Shown here in pieces: positions 6,626-12,737 of a stretch of 12,737 nt of DNA. Made by a program: the position numbers and the translations under genes. The notes below the pieces were generated by a model. That model made no database searches and was not told the DNA's origin. It was given only the letters and a program-made list of their open reading frames with translations. This DNA comes from DATJFH01 sp035495815 (GTDB taxonomy: Bacteria > Acidobacteriota > Terriglobia > Bryobacterales > Bryobacteraceae), in assembly GCA_035495815.1 (NCBI GenBank), contig DATJFH010000002.1, forward strand, positions 1 through 12,737. Reading direction: 5' to 3'. Each line of letters starts with the position of its first letter. Positions within the stretch are counted from its first letter, which is position 1.

Positions 6626-8588
6626 AGGCCACGGTGGCTTTACTGGTGGAGCGTTTTTTTTTATACGGCCCGAGCTTCTGATCGAGGACGCGGTGGATGG
6701 CCGGCATGGCCCGCTCGGCGGCTTCCGCGCCGCGCTCGATCAACTCATTGGACCGGTAATACTCGATCCAGGTAAAGTCCGACAAATCGGGCTTGATCAG
6801 GACGTCCGCGGAGATCGCTTTGAAGTTTCCGAGCTCGTGCTGGAGCACCTGCATGGAGTTCATGATGATGTCGAACATGGGCGGCATGCCCGTACCGCCG
6901 TTCAGATAAGACAGCGGGTTGAACCGGTTCACCATGCGCACGGCCTTGCTGACGGCGTTTTCAACACCCAGCTTCAAGGGGGGCACGACGTTGACGGCGA
7001 CGCACAAATCGGCGCCCATGGAGTTGACGACTTCGGCGGGAACCGGATCGGAGACACCGCCGTCGACCAGGACCCGGTCGCCCATTTTGACGGGAGCGAA
7101 GACCATGGGGACGGCCGCGCTGGCGCGGAAGGCGGTGGTAAGGAGTCCGGAGCCGATGGGAACACGCTCGCCGCTTTCGATGTCGGTGGCGACGGTCATG
7201 CAGGGCATGAGCAGGTCCGCGAAAGTCCGGACGTTGCTCAGGAAAGGTTCGAAGATCCTGACGAAGCTGTCGCCCAGGAGCAGTCCTGGACGGGTGATGG
7301 TGAGGTCGACGGCGAGCAGGGAGTTCTTCCAGTGTCCCAAGCGGAGCGCGATCTCGACCATGCGGTTGGTGCTGACGCCGGCCGCATAACCCACGCCGAT
7401 GATGGATCCTTGTGAGCATCCGGCGATCAGATCGATGGGAATCCCGTTTTTCTCGAGAACCTGGAGCACGCCCAAGTGCGCGATTCCGAACGCAGCGCCG
7501 CCGCCGAGGGCCACGCCGACGGTGGCTCCCAGAATCTTACGCGCCAGACGGTGCACCGGGAGGCCGACGACCGAGCGCGGATTCTTACGCAGGAAATCGG
7601 TCGAGCTCTCCTGGTTGAGCCAACCGTCGTGGGGCATCACGTAGGGCTCGCAGCTGCTGATGGGAAGGGCGCGGGAGGTGATGTTGAACCGGTTGACGAC
7701 CCGGAAGCACTTCATCTTTTTCTGAGAAGCGCCGGGCTTCACCAAGGGCTCGGGGAGGTCTCCGATCTCGACGTAGACGTCGGAAAACAGGTCGATGGCA
7801 TCCATCAAGCCGCGGGGCTCCGCGCCGATGTCGAAAATGATGAAGGAGAATCGCTCGTTGAACCGGGCAATGACATTCGAGCCGCATTCGGCGTAATAAT
7901 TGGGATCCTGCCCCGGCCGGACGGGGACTTCCAACCGGAAGACTCCCTCGGCGGCAGGTTCGACGGCGCGGTCGAGACCATCGCCGGAAGCGGCGGCCTG
8001 GAGGTCGACGGCAGCTTCGGGGGACGCGGACGAAAGCCGGACCAGCAGAACCTCCGCGCCGGTGATGTCGTTGAGGACGGCGGCCAGCGCTTCTGAGAGC
8101 AGTGTCTTGCCCTTCAGCCTGTCGGCGGCGGCGCCGACGCTGATCGTCAGGGACGACTTGTGGACCACGTCGCCCTTGTTGGCGTTGGCCACGCGCTTGC
8201 AAAGCACGCGGGTAAAATACTCGAGCGCCTTCGGATTCTTCAGGAAGAGGCTGTTGAACGACGAGCGATCGAGAGTGACGATACGGGCGCGGCGCGAAAC
8301 GATGACCGAGGCCGTACGCTTGCCGCCCTGCAGCAGAACCATTTCGCCGAAGAAATCGCCTTTCTTCAGAATGCTGAGGACGCGCGCCGATTCGTCCTGG
8401 CCAACCACCACTTCCAACTCACCATCCAGCACGATATGGAAAGTTTCCCCTTCCTCCCCCTCGCGGCAAAGGTACTCACCTTTCTGATGGGTCGACTCGA
8501 TGAACAGAGATTCCACGGCGGCAATCTCATTGCGTCCGAGGAAACTGAAGATAGGAATGGTCGAGAGAATATCCTGGAGACTACTCAT
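6624..8588 (-). CDS. Cyclic-nucleotide-binding / P-loop-like / patatin phospholipase (NTE-like)
   Basis: 654 aa from the ATG at 8588. A GTG at 8732 would add 48 aa, but that extension reads through an AT-rich, promoter-like stretch and lies outside any domain. Residues 1-135 are a cNMP-binding domain with the phosphate-binding cassette FGEMVLLQGGKRTASV (E82, R91 present). Residues about 145-345 resemble a ParA/MinD-type P-loop fold: ADRLKGKTLL (155-164) is a Walker A with Ala for the first Gly, and FSFIIFDIG is like the Walker B strand. Residues about 355-535 are a patatin domain: oxyanion GGGAAFG (362-368), nucleophile elbow GCSQG (S392) and DGG (D509), so the Ser-Asp dyad is intact. The family hydrolyses phospholipids or lysophospholipids, as does eukaryotic neuropathy target esterase. 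A basic tail (KKKR, 643-646) ends the protein. It is the probable first gene of the minus-strand operon. cNMP control of the lipase is inferred from domain order. Confidence 0.9.
   Translation of the reverse strand: MSSLQDILSTIPIFSFLGRNEIAAVESLFIESTHQKGEYLCREGEEGETFHIVLDGELEVVVGQDESARVLSILKKGDFFGEMVLLQGGKRTASVIVSRRARIVTLDRSSFNSLFLKNPKALEYFTRVLCKRVANANKGDVVHKSSLTISVGAAADRLKGKTLLSEALAAVLNDITGAEVLLVRLSSASPEAAVDLQAAASGDGLDRAVEPAAEGVFRLEVPVRPGQDPNYYAECGSNVIARFNERFSFIIFDIGAEPRGLMDAIDLFSDVYVEIGDLPEPLVKPGASQKKMKCFRVVNRFNITSRALPISSCEPYVMPHDGWLNQESSTDFLRKNPRSVVGLPVHRLARKILGATVGVALGGGAAFGIAHLGVLQVLEKNGIPIDLIAGCSQGSIIGVGYAAGVSTNRMVEIALRLGHWKNSLLAVDLTITRPGLLLGDSFVRIFEPFLSNVRTFADLLMPCMTVATDIESGERVPIGSGLLTTAFRASAAVPMVFAPVKMGDRVLVDGGVSDPVPAEVVNSMGADLCVAVNVVPPLKLGVENAVSKAVRMVNRFNPLSYLNGGTGMPPMFDIIMNSMQVLQHELGNFKAISADVLIKPDLSDFTWIEYYRSNELIERGAEAAERAMPAIHRVLDQKLGPYKKKRSTSKATVA
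6654..6662 (-). other. A9 homopolymer in the last codons of the patatin gene
   Basis: Nine consecutive T on the plus strand give AAAAAAAAA in the mRNA, coding KKK twelve codons before the stop. Such a run in GC-rich DNA is prone to polymerase slippage. One base fewer would open a longer tail reading to about 6575; one more would end the protein four codons after the run. Confidence 0.5.
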
Positions 8589-8616
8589 ACCGCCAAAAAC
8601 CTTTTTTAAAGCTTTG

Positions 8617-8645
8617 ACTAGAACATATAGTGTACCACCAGTCAA
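8617..8645 (-). promoter_or_regulatory. Candidate sigma70-type promoter for the minus-strand operon
   Basis: TTGACT (8645-8640) and TCTAGT (8622-8617) are 17 bases apart and match the -35 and -10 consensus at 5 and 4 of 6 positions. Transcription would start near 8610, about 20 bases before the ATG at 8588. The -35 element lies in one arm of a 7-bp inverted repeat (8613-8619, 8640-8646), which could be an operator. Confidence 0.3.
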
Positions 8646-8764
8646 ATCAAGCGTCACTCGAAATGGCGGGGGCGCGGGACCTTCGGAATCCGACGCGGCT
8701 TTCCGTGAAACACGCCGCCGGCCTGTTTCCACGACATAGTCAACTCACTAATAGGAAAAGACTA

Positions 8765-8795
8765 TGGACAGTCAGCGGGTAACCCGGCTTATTCT
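8765..8795 (+). promoter_or_regulatory. Candidate long-spacer promoter for redoxin 2
   Basis: TGGACA (8765-8770) and TATTCT (8790-8795) are separated by 19 bases, and the palindrome CGGGTAACCCG (8776-8786) lies near the middle of the spacer. A 19-base spacer with a central dyad is the layout used by MerR/SoxR-family regulators. The dyad arms here are only 5 bp, so this is a tentative call. A start near 8802 would leave a leader of about 37 bases before TTG 8839. Confidence 0.2.
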
Positions 8796-8824
8796 GATCT
8801 CAGGGAACCGGCAGCGGCGATCAT

Positions 8825-8829
8825 GGAGG
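8825..8829 (+). promoter_or_regulatory. Strong ribosome site that decides the redoxin 2 start
   Basis: GGAGG lies nine bases before the TTG at 8839. This, with the exact alignment to redoxin copy 1 from the first residue, supports TTG 8839 over the upstream ATG at 8764, which has only AGGA. Confidence 0.6.
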
Positions 8830-8838
8830 AGAAGACTC

Positions 8839-9402
8839 TTGCCAAACGGAAATGAACGACAGAAATTCGGGGAACCACTGGGGGATTTTTCGTTGCGGAG
8901 CCTGAGCGGCGCGACCGTTACCCTGGAATCGAGGCTGCAGGGAAAGCGGGGAGCGGTGGTGGTGATCTGGTCCAGCGTCTGTTCCCATTGCGTCCGCTAC
9001 GACCGGTATTTCAACGGCTTCGAAGACCGCTACCCGGATCTGAGCCTAACGGTGGTATCGGCGCGATTGGGGGAAACGCTGGACAGCGTCCGGAAGGCGG
9101 CCGCGCAGAGGAAGCTCGAGTTCTGCCTGGTGCACGACGCCGAATCCAAGGTGGCGAGGCAATGGTTCAGCGAACAGACGCCGAGGGCTTTCCTGGTCGA
9201 CGCCGGACGGGCCCTGATTTACCGCGGCGCCATCGATAATTACAAGCTGCCCGAAGACCCGGACTATGTCGCCTATCTCGACCCAGCCATCGACGAGTTT
9301 CTGAACGGAAGACCGGTGACGCGGCAAGAGACGGCGAGCTACGGCTGCGCGATCCATTCGGTATATTACGTCCTGCCGAAGGCGTTCACCAAAGCCGTAT
9401 GA
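8839..9402 (+). CDS. Thioredoxin-fold redoxin (TlpA/AhpC-TSA-like), copy 2
   Basis: 187 aa from a TTG start. The upstream ATG at 8764 would add 25 residues, rich in arginine and without a signal-peptide core. With the TTG start, residue numbers match copy 1 exactly: C48-S-H-C51 in CSHCVRYD, QTPR (113-116), YRGAIDN (128-134) and Cys170 in YGCAI. There is no export signal. Residues 14-18 (LGDFS) and the DNA for them (GGGGGATTTTTCGTTGC) are shared with copy 3, showing that copies 2 and 3 are closer to each other than to copy 1. It is the first gene of the plus-strand series, and its stop overlaps the next start (ATGA at 9399-9402). The expected role is thiol-disulfide exchange; the partner is probably the FG-GAP protein coupled to it. 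Confidence 0.87.
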   Translation: MPNGNERQKFGEPLGDFSLRSLSGATVTLESRLQGKRGAVVVIWSSVCSHCVRYDRYFNGFEDRYPDLSLTVVSARLGETLDSVRKAAAQRKLEFCLVHDAESKVARQWFSEQTPRAFLVDAGRALIYRGAIDNYKLPEDPDYVAYLDPAIDEFLNGRPVTRQETASYGCAIHSVYYVLPKAFTKAV

Positions 9403-11744
9403 GCAAAGGGTACGGCTCTCTGCTCGAGCTTCCCTCCGCGCTGCTCGAAGCGGGCCTGGTGATGGCGCAATCCGCGATGAAGAATGCGCAAAAGACCATC
9501 GACAAGCTCGCGGGGCATCAGAATGGGTCATTGAAGGGGGCGCCGGTGAACGGCCCGGCGGACCTCGACCTGGCGGTGGCGGATTTCGCCACCCGGCTGA
9601 TGCGCCTCTACCGCTATGCGCCCCGCGACCTGGCGCAACTGCCGGCGGCGCCGGGAGAGATTCTGGCGGCGGCGCGGGAGTCCTTCCGCAATCCGGCTCT
9701 CGGAGACACGCGCGGTCTGGCCTTTCCGGTACAACTGGCGCTCTCCTTTGGAACGCTGTTCACCGAGTCCGCTTTACGCGGCCTGGTGACGCTCGACGTA
9801 GTGGGTCCGGCGAGGATTCCACGGCTGGTGCGGGACTTTTTCGAAATGTTCACGGAGACCCCGGTTTTCGTGGGGCTGGAGTACGGGGAGGTGATCGACC
9901 GCTGCGAGAGGCGGCTGGCGGAGGTCCCGCAGGATTACCGGGTGCGGATGGAGCTGGCCCGGGTGATGGCGAAATGCGGCCGCTACGAGGACGCCTACCG
10001 GGAGTACAGGAAAATTCCGGCTGGCGCGGGCGAATACGCCGCCGCCATGCACGAGGCGGGTACGGCTCTGTTCCGGGCGGGACGATTCGAAGACGCGGCG
10101 CGGGCGGAAGTTCAGTCGATGGACGCCGAACCGTCCGACGAACGGCCGCGCTCGGTGCTTTTCCAGGCAGCGCAGAGGATGGGCGGGTATCCGGCGTTCG
10201 TGCCGCAGGCTCATCGCATGGAGATGAAGGCGGGCTACGCGCAGCCGACGGTGCTGTTCGAGGACATCGCCTCCCGCATCGGGCTCGACAAGACCAGCGG
10301 CGGGCGGGGCACGGCGGTCTTCGACTACGACAACGACGGCTGGCTGGACATCGCGGTGGCGTCGGCCTACGGCGGATCGACTCTTTATCACAACAACGGG
10401 GACGGCACGTTCACCGACGTCTCGGTGGGGTCGGGGTTGGACTCCACCACGAATACGTTCGCATTCGCGGCCGGCGACTATGACAATAACGGACTGACGG
10501 ACCTGTTCATCGTGCGCGCCGGCTTCTATGTAGGGGAAGGTCAGCTGGTCCGCAACAACGGCGACGGAACCTTCACGGATGTCACGAAGGAGGCGGGGCT
10601 GCGGGACATTTGGGGACCGGGCTTCACGCCCTCCTGGGTGGACTACGACTGCGACGGACTGCTGGACCTGTTCGTGACCAACAATCTGGGCGGTCTGCTG
10701 GAACGCAAGACTCCGAACCGACTGTTCCACAACAACGGCGACGGCACCTTCACCGAGGTGACCGAGCGCTGCGGATTGAAGACCATCTGGCCGACGATCG
10801 GCGGCGCGTGGGGAGACTACGACAACGACGGGCTGCCGGACCTATTTCTGAGCAACGGGCTGGGACGGTCGCAGCTTTTTCACAACAACGGCGACGGAAC
10901 GTTCACCGACGTGAGTGACAAGGCGGGGGTCACGGAGACCGGATTCGGCAGTCCGGCGTTCTGGTGGGACTACGACAACGACGGCTGGATGGATATCGCG
11001 CAGTGTATGTGGTCGGATCACGACGACGTGATTTACACGATGCGTCACGGCAAGGCGCCTCCGGGCGGGCGTCCCATGCGCGTGTACCACAACAACCGGG
11101 ACGGCACGTTCACGGAGGTCGGCGGTGAGCTGGGCCTGAACGAATGCTGGGGCACGATGAGCGGCAACTGCGGCGATTTCAACAACGACGGTTATCTCGA
11201 TCTCGCTCTGGGGAACGGCAGTCCGAAGCTCGACCGGTTCGACCCGCTGGTTGTTTTCGAAAACGACGGCCGCCGGTTCCGCAACACATCGTTCGCGGCG
11301 GGGCTGCCGCTGACGGGCAAAGGACATGGCGTCAACATGGCGGACCTGTTCGGCGACGGGCGGCTCTCGATCCTGGTCGCGCCGGGCGGAGCGTATCCGT
11401 GCGACCTGCTGACGACGAGCGTGTACTGTCCGACGAAGCTGCCGGGGAATTATCTGAATGTGCGGCTGGCGGGAGTGAAGAGCAACCGCTCGGCCATCGG
11501 GGCCCGGGTGTCGCTCGAAGCGGGAGGGCGGAAGCAGTTCCGGGAGGTTTCGGGGGGCTCGAACTTCGGATGTCTGCCGCTGGAACAGCACTTCGGCCTG
11601 GCGAACACGAGCGAGCCTTGCGCGCTGGAAGTTCGCTGGCCGGGCGGAGGGTCGCAGCGATTCGAGGGGCTGCCGGTCAATCGTACGGTGGAATGCACGG
11701 AAGGCGTGAGCGGATGGAAAGAGGTGTATTCGAAGCGGGGCTGA
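9399..11744 (+). CDS. TPR / FG-GAP beta-propeller / ASPIC-UnbV protein (CRTAC1 type), copy 2
   Basis: 781 aa, ATG start overlapping the redoxin stop by four bases and with no clear ribosome site of its own, so probably translated by coupling. The architecture equals copy 1: an unnamed helical N-terminus (1-175) with an amphipathic segment (about 10-37) and no signal peptide; TPR-like helices (about 180-265; GRYEDAYREYRKI); FG-GAP blades with Ca loops at FDYDNDGWLD (308), GDYDNNGLTD (359), VDYDCDGLLD (414), GDYDNDGLPD (472), WDYDNDGWMD (523) and GDFNNDGYLD (592), then a weaker ADLFGDG (648); and the ASPIC/UnbV domain (about 684-768; SNRSAIGARV, GSNFGCLP, QHFGL, RWPGG). Cys583 and Cys725 match copy 1. 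Unlike copy 1, the second blade loop is intact. At DNA level the HNNGDGTFTDV units recur almost unchanged (for example 10390, 10735 and 10880), making short internal repeats prone to recombination. Biological role unknown. Confidence 0.93.
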   Translation: MSKGYGSLLELPSALLEAGLVMAQSAMKNAQKTIDKLAGHQNGSLKGAPVNGPADLDLAVADFATRLMRLYRYAPRDLAQLPAAPGEILAAARESFRNPALGDTRGLAFPVQLALSFGTLFTESALRGLVTLDVVGPARIPRLVRDFFEMFTETPVFVGLEYGEVIDRCERRLAEVPQDYRVRMELARVMAKCGRYEDAYREYRKIPAGAGEYAAAMHEAGTALFRAGRFEDAARAEVQSMDAEPSDERPRSVLFQAAQRMGGYPAFVPQAHRMEMKAGYAQPTVLFEDIASRIGLDKTSGGRGTAVFDYDNDGWLDIAVASAYGGSTLYHNNGDGTFTDVSVGSGLDSTTNTFAFAAGDYDNNGLTDLFIVRAGFYVGEGQLVRNNGDGTFTDVTKEAGLRDIWGPGFTPSWVDYDCDGLLDLFVTNNLGGLLERKTPNRLFHNNGDGTFTEVTERCGLKTIWPTIGGAWGDYDNDGLPDLFLSNGLGRSQLFHNNGDGTFTDVSDKAGVTETGFGSPAFWWDYDNDGWMDIAQCMWSDHDDVIYTMRHGKAPPGGRPMRVYHNNRDGTFTEVGGELGLNECWGTMSGNCGDFNNDGYLDLALGNGSPKLDRFDPLVVFENDGRRFRNTSFAAGLPLTGKGHGVNMADLFGDGRLSILVAPGGAYPCDLLTTSVYCPTKLPGNYLNVRLAGVKSNRSAIGARVSLEAGGRKQFREVSGGSNFGCLPLEQHFGLANTSEPCALEVRWPGGGSQRFEGLPVNRTVECTEGVSGWKEVYSKRG

Positions 11745-11860
11745 TCCCGGATATTCTTGACTAGCGGGCGGGGAGGGGTTCAGAATGGCTGAAAGCCTTC
11801 TGACAGGCAAGAATTCACAAAGGGGGGGATAATCCGCTGAACCGCGAAGAGACAAAGAAA
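11745..11860 (+). promoter_or_regulatory. Gap before pair 3 with hairpin and possible promoter
   Basis: This 116-bp gap holds a stem-loop at 11781-11802: CAGAA pairs with TTCTG and GGCT with AGCC around a GAA loop, with one bulged T. No T-tract follows. A possible promoter is TTGACT (11757-11762) and CAGAAT (11781-11786), 18 bases apart; its TTGACTAG word also occurs at 8614-8621. A G-rich ribosome-like tract lies at 11822-11828. Pair 3 may therefore have its own promoter while also receiving read-through from pair 2. Confidence 0.35.
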
Positions 11861-12385
11861 ATGGGCGGCGCCATGGGGGATTTTTCGTTGCAGCGCACGA
11901 CCGGCGGGATGGTGTCTTTAAGCAAGCTGCTCGAAGGCAAGAGGGGCGGCGTAGCGGTATTCTGGTCGGGGATCTGTTCCCACTGCGTGCGTTACGACGG
12001 TTATCTGAATGGCTTTCAGGCGCGGCGGCCGGAGCTGGGTTTCTTCGCCATCGCGTCGCGGAACGGGGAGACGCCGGAGGCCATCGTCCGGCAGGCGGCG
12101 GAACGGAAGCTGACCTTTCCCATTCTGCTGGACCCGGGCGGGCGGATCGCGGCCGAGTGGCAGGCGCCGCAGACGCCGAGGGCGTATTTGATGGACGCCA
12201 ACCGGACGCTGCTGTACCGGGGAGCGATCGACAATTACAAGTACGCGGAGGATCCGGAGTATCAGGCCTATCTCGAGCCCGCGATCGATGAATTCCTGAG
12301 CGGGGTTCCGGTGACCCGGCAGGAGACGGCGAGCTTCGGCTGCGCCATCCAATCGGTATATTACATTCTTCCCAAAGCCCTATGA
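11861..12385 (+). CDS. Thioredoxin-fold redoxin (TlpA/AhpC-TSA-like), copy 3
   Basis: 174 aa from the ATG at 11861. It has the same fold and landmarks as the other two: C39-S-H-C42 in CSHCVRYD, QTPR (104-107), YRGAIDN (119-125) and FGCAI (Cys161). No signal peptide is present. The reading frame is open back to 11801, and the eight codons before the ATG still resemble copy 2 (N..E..K at matching places). A CTG at 11837, eight bases after a run of seven G, would give an N-terminus almost as long as in copies 1 and 2. CTG starts are rare, so I keep the ATG, which has only a weak GAAGAG site. The stop overlaps the next start in ATGA (12382-12385). Probable thiol-disulfide oxidoreductase for the adjacent FG-GAP protein. 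Confidence 0.85.
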   Translation: MGGAMGDFSLQRTTGGMVSLSKLLEGKRGGVAVFWSGICSHCVRYDGYLNGFQARRPELGFFAIASRNGETPEAIVRQAAERKLTFPILLDPGGRIAAEWQAPQTPRAYLMDANRTLLYRGAIDNYKYAEDPEYQAYLEPAIDEFLSGVPVTRQETASFGCAIQSVYYILPKAL

Positions 12386-12737
12386 CGCCTTCTCCTCTGG
12401 CTCAATTCCTGAAGTTCCCATCCGCGCTCATCGAGACCGGGCTGGTCACGATGGGATCGGCGTTGAAGGCCGCTCAGCGGACGGTGGAAATGGCGATGGG
12501 CCAGAGTAACGGTCCGCTGAAGGCGCCGCCCGTAGACGGCCCGGGCGACATCGACGCGGCGGTATCGGAGTTCATGAACCGGGTGGCGCGGATCGCGCGC
12601 TATACGCCGCTCTCGGGTCCGGAGCTGGCGAAGGCTTCGAGGGATATTGTGGAAGCCGCGCGCCGATCGTTTCATTACGTGGACCTGAAAGATCCGAGGA
12701 GCCTGGGGGTACCGGCGCAGATGGCGCTTTCCTTCGG
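12382..12737 (+). CDS. FG-GAP/ASPIC-UnbV protein copy 3, N-terminus only (cut by window edge)
   Basis: 118 codons are visible before the right edge; the frame is still open. The visible part matches only the N-terminal domain of copies 1 and 2: FPSALIETGL (12-21; compare LPSALLEAGL in copy 2), an amphipathic helix ending near MGQSNG, the DGPGDIDAAVSEF segment (about 52-64), RYTPLSGPEL, and PAQMALSFG at the edge. The TPR, propeller and ASPIC domains are expected further on but are not seen. It starts inside the redoxin 3 stop codon without its own clear ribosome site, as in pair 2. The match of this otherwise unnamed N-terminal domain across three paralogues shows that it is a real conserved unit. 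Confidence 0.85.
   Translation, partial: MTPSPLAQFLKFPSALIETGLVTMGSALKAAQRTVEMAMGQSNGPLKAPPVDGPGDIDAAVSEFMNRVARIARYTPLSGPELAKASRDIVEAARRSFHYVDLKDPRSLGVPAQMALSF

Larger units (their letters stand above)
8589..8838. promoter_or_regulatory. Divergent regulatory region between the two gene series
   Basis: About 250 bp separates the preferred starts of the minus-strand patatin gene (8588) and plus-strand redoxin 2 (8839). Part of it (8590-8655) is clearly richer in A and T than the surrounding genes. It holds three dyads: TTTGACT (8613-8619) with AGTCAAA (8640-8646); CATAGTC (8735-8741) with GACTATG (8760-8766); and CGGGT-A-ACCCG (8776-8786). Both series are probably controlled from here. Longer in-frame starts on each strand would shrink the gap to 31 bp, which is little room for two promoters. 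Confidence 0.55.

Noticed and set aside
8589..8732. N-terminal extension of the patatin protein to a GTG at 8732
   Set aside because: It has no ribosome site, reads through an AT-rich promoter-like segment, and the cNMP domain begins right after the ATG at 8588.
8764..8838. Upstream ATG (8764) for redoxin 2
   Set aside because: It has a modest AGGA site, but the extra 25 residues have no counterpart in copies 1 and 3, and the TTG at 8839 has a stronger site and aligns exactly. It remains possible.
9774..10730. A 318-codon minus-strand open frame within FG-GAP copy 2
   Set aside because: It is a shadow of the FG-GAP repeats on the other strand, with no domain and no start context.

Overview
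The window is GC-rich and almost fully coding. It has no tRNA, rRNA or obvious insertion sequence. The combination of CRTAC1-type FG-GAP/ASPIC-UnbV proteins, lone thioredoxin-fold 'redoxins' and a UbiB kinase, at high GC, suggests a soil-type bacterium, most likely Acidobacteriota of the Solibacter/Bryobacter kind. That assignment is inferred from gene content only.

Layout. Positions 1-269 are non-coding and hold three copies of a degenerate tandem repeat that probably continues beyond the left edge. Five genes on the minus strand, read from right to left, form a probable operon: a cyclic-nucleotide-binding/patatin phospholipase (6624-8588), a thioredoxin-like redoxin (6009-6560), a TPR/FG-GAP/ASPIC-UnbV protein (3605-5959), a canonical UbiB (ABC1) kinase-like protein (1892-3556), and a second UbiB-like protein that has lost the catalytic residues (270-1847). 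A regulatory gap of about 250 bp (8589-8838) separates this operon from a divergent plus-strand series. That series contains a second redoxin (8839-9402), a second FG-GAP/ASPIC protein (9399-11744), a third redoxin (11861-12385) and the start of a third FG-GAP/ASPIC protein (12382 to the right edge).

The central observation is a two-gene module, redoxin then FG-GAP/ASPIC protein, present three times around one lipase gene. In pairs 2 and 3 the genes overlap by four bases (ATGA), so translation is probably coupled. The redoxins keep a CxHCVRYD active site and a C-terminal GCAI cysteine. The two full-length FG-GAP proteins align without gaps over most of their length and share two cysteines at identical positions (583 and 725). 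None of these proteins has a recognisable signal peptide, which is unusual for both families.

Working model (inference): a cytosolic or membrane-face system. Dedicated thioredoxin-like proteins would act on the cysteines of Ca-binding beta-propeller partners. The lipase and the paired active and inactive UbiB proteins link the system to membrane lipids or quinones. The sequence does not establish the substrate or the signal.
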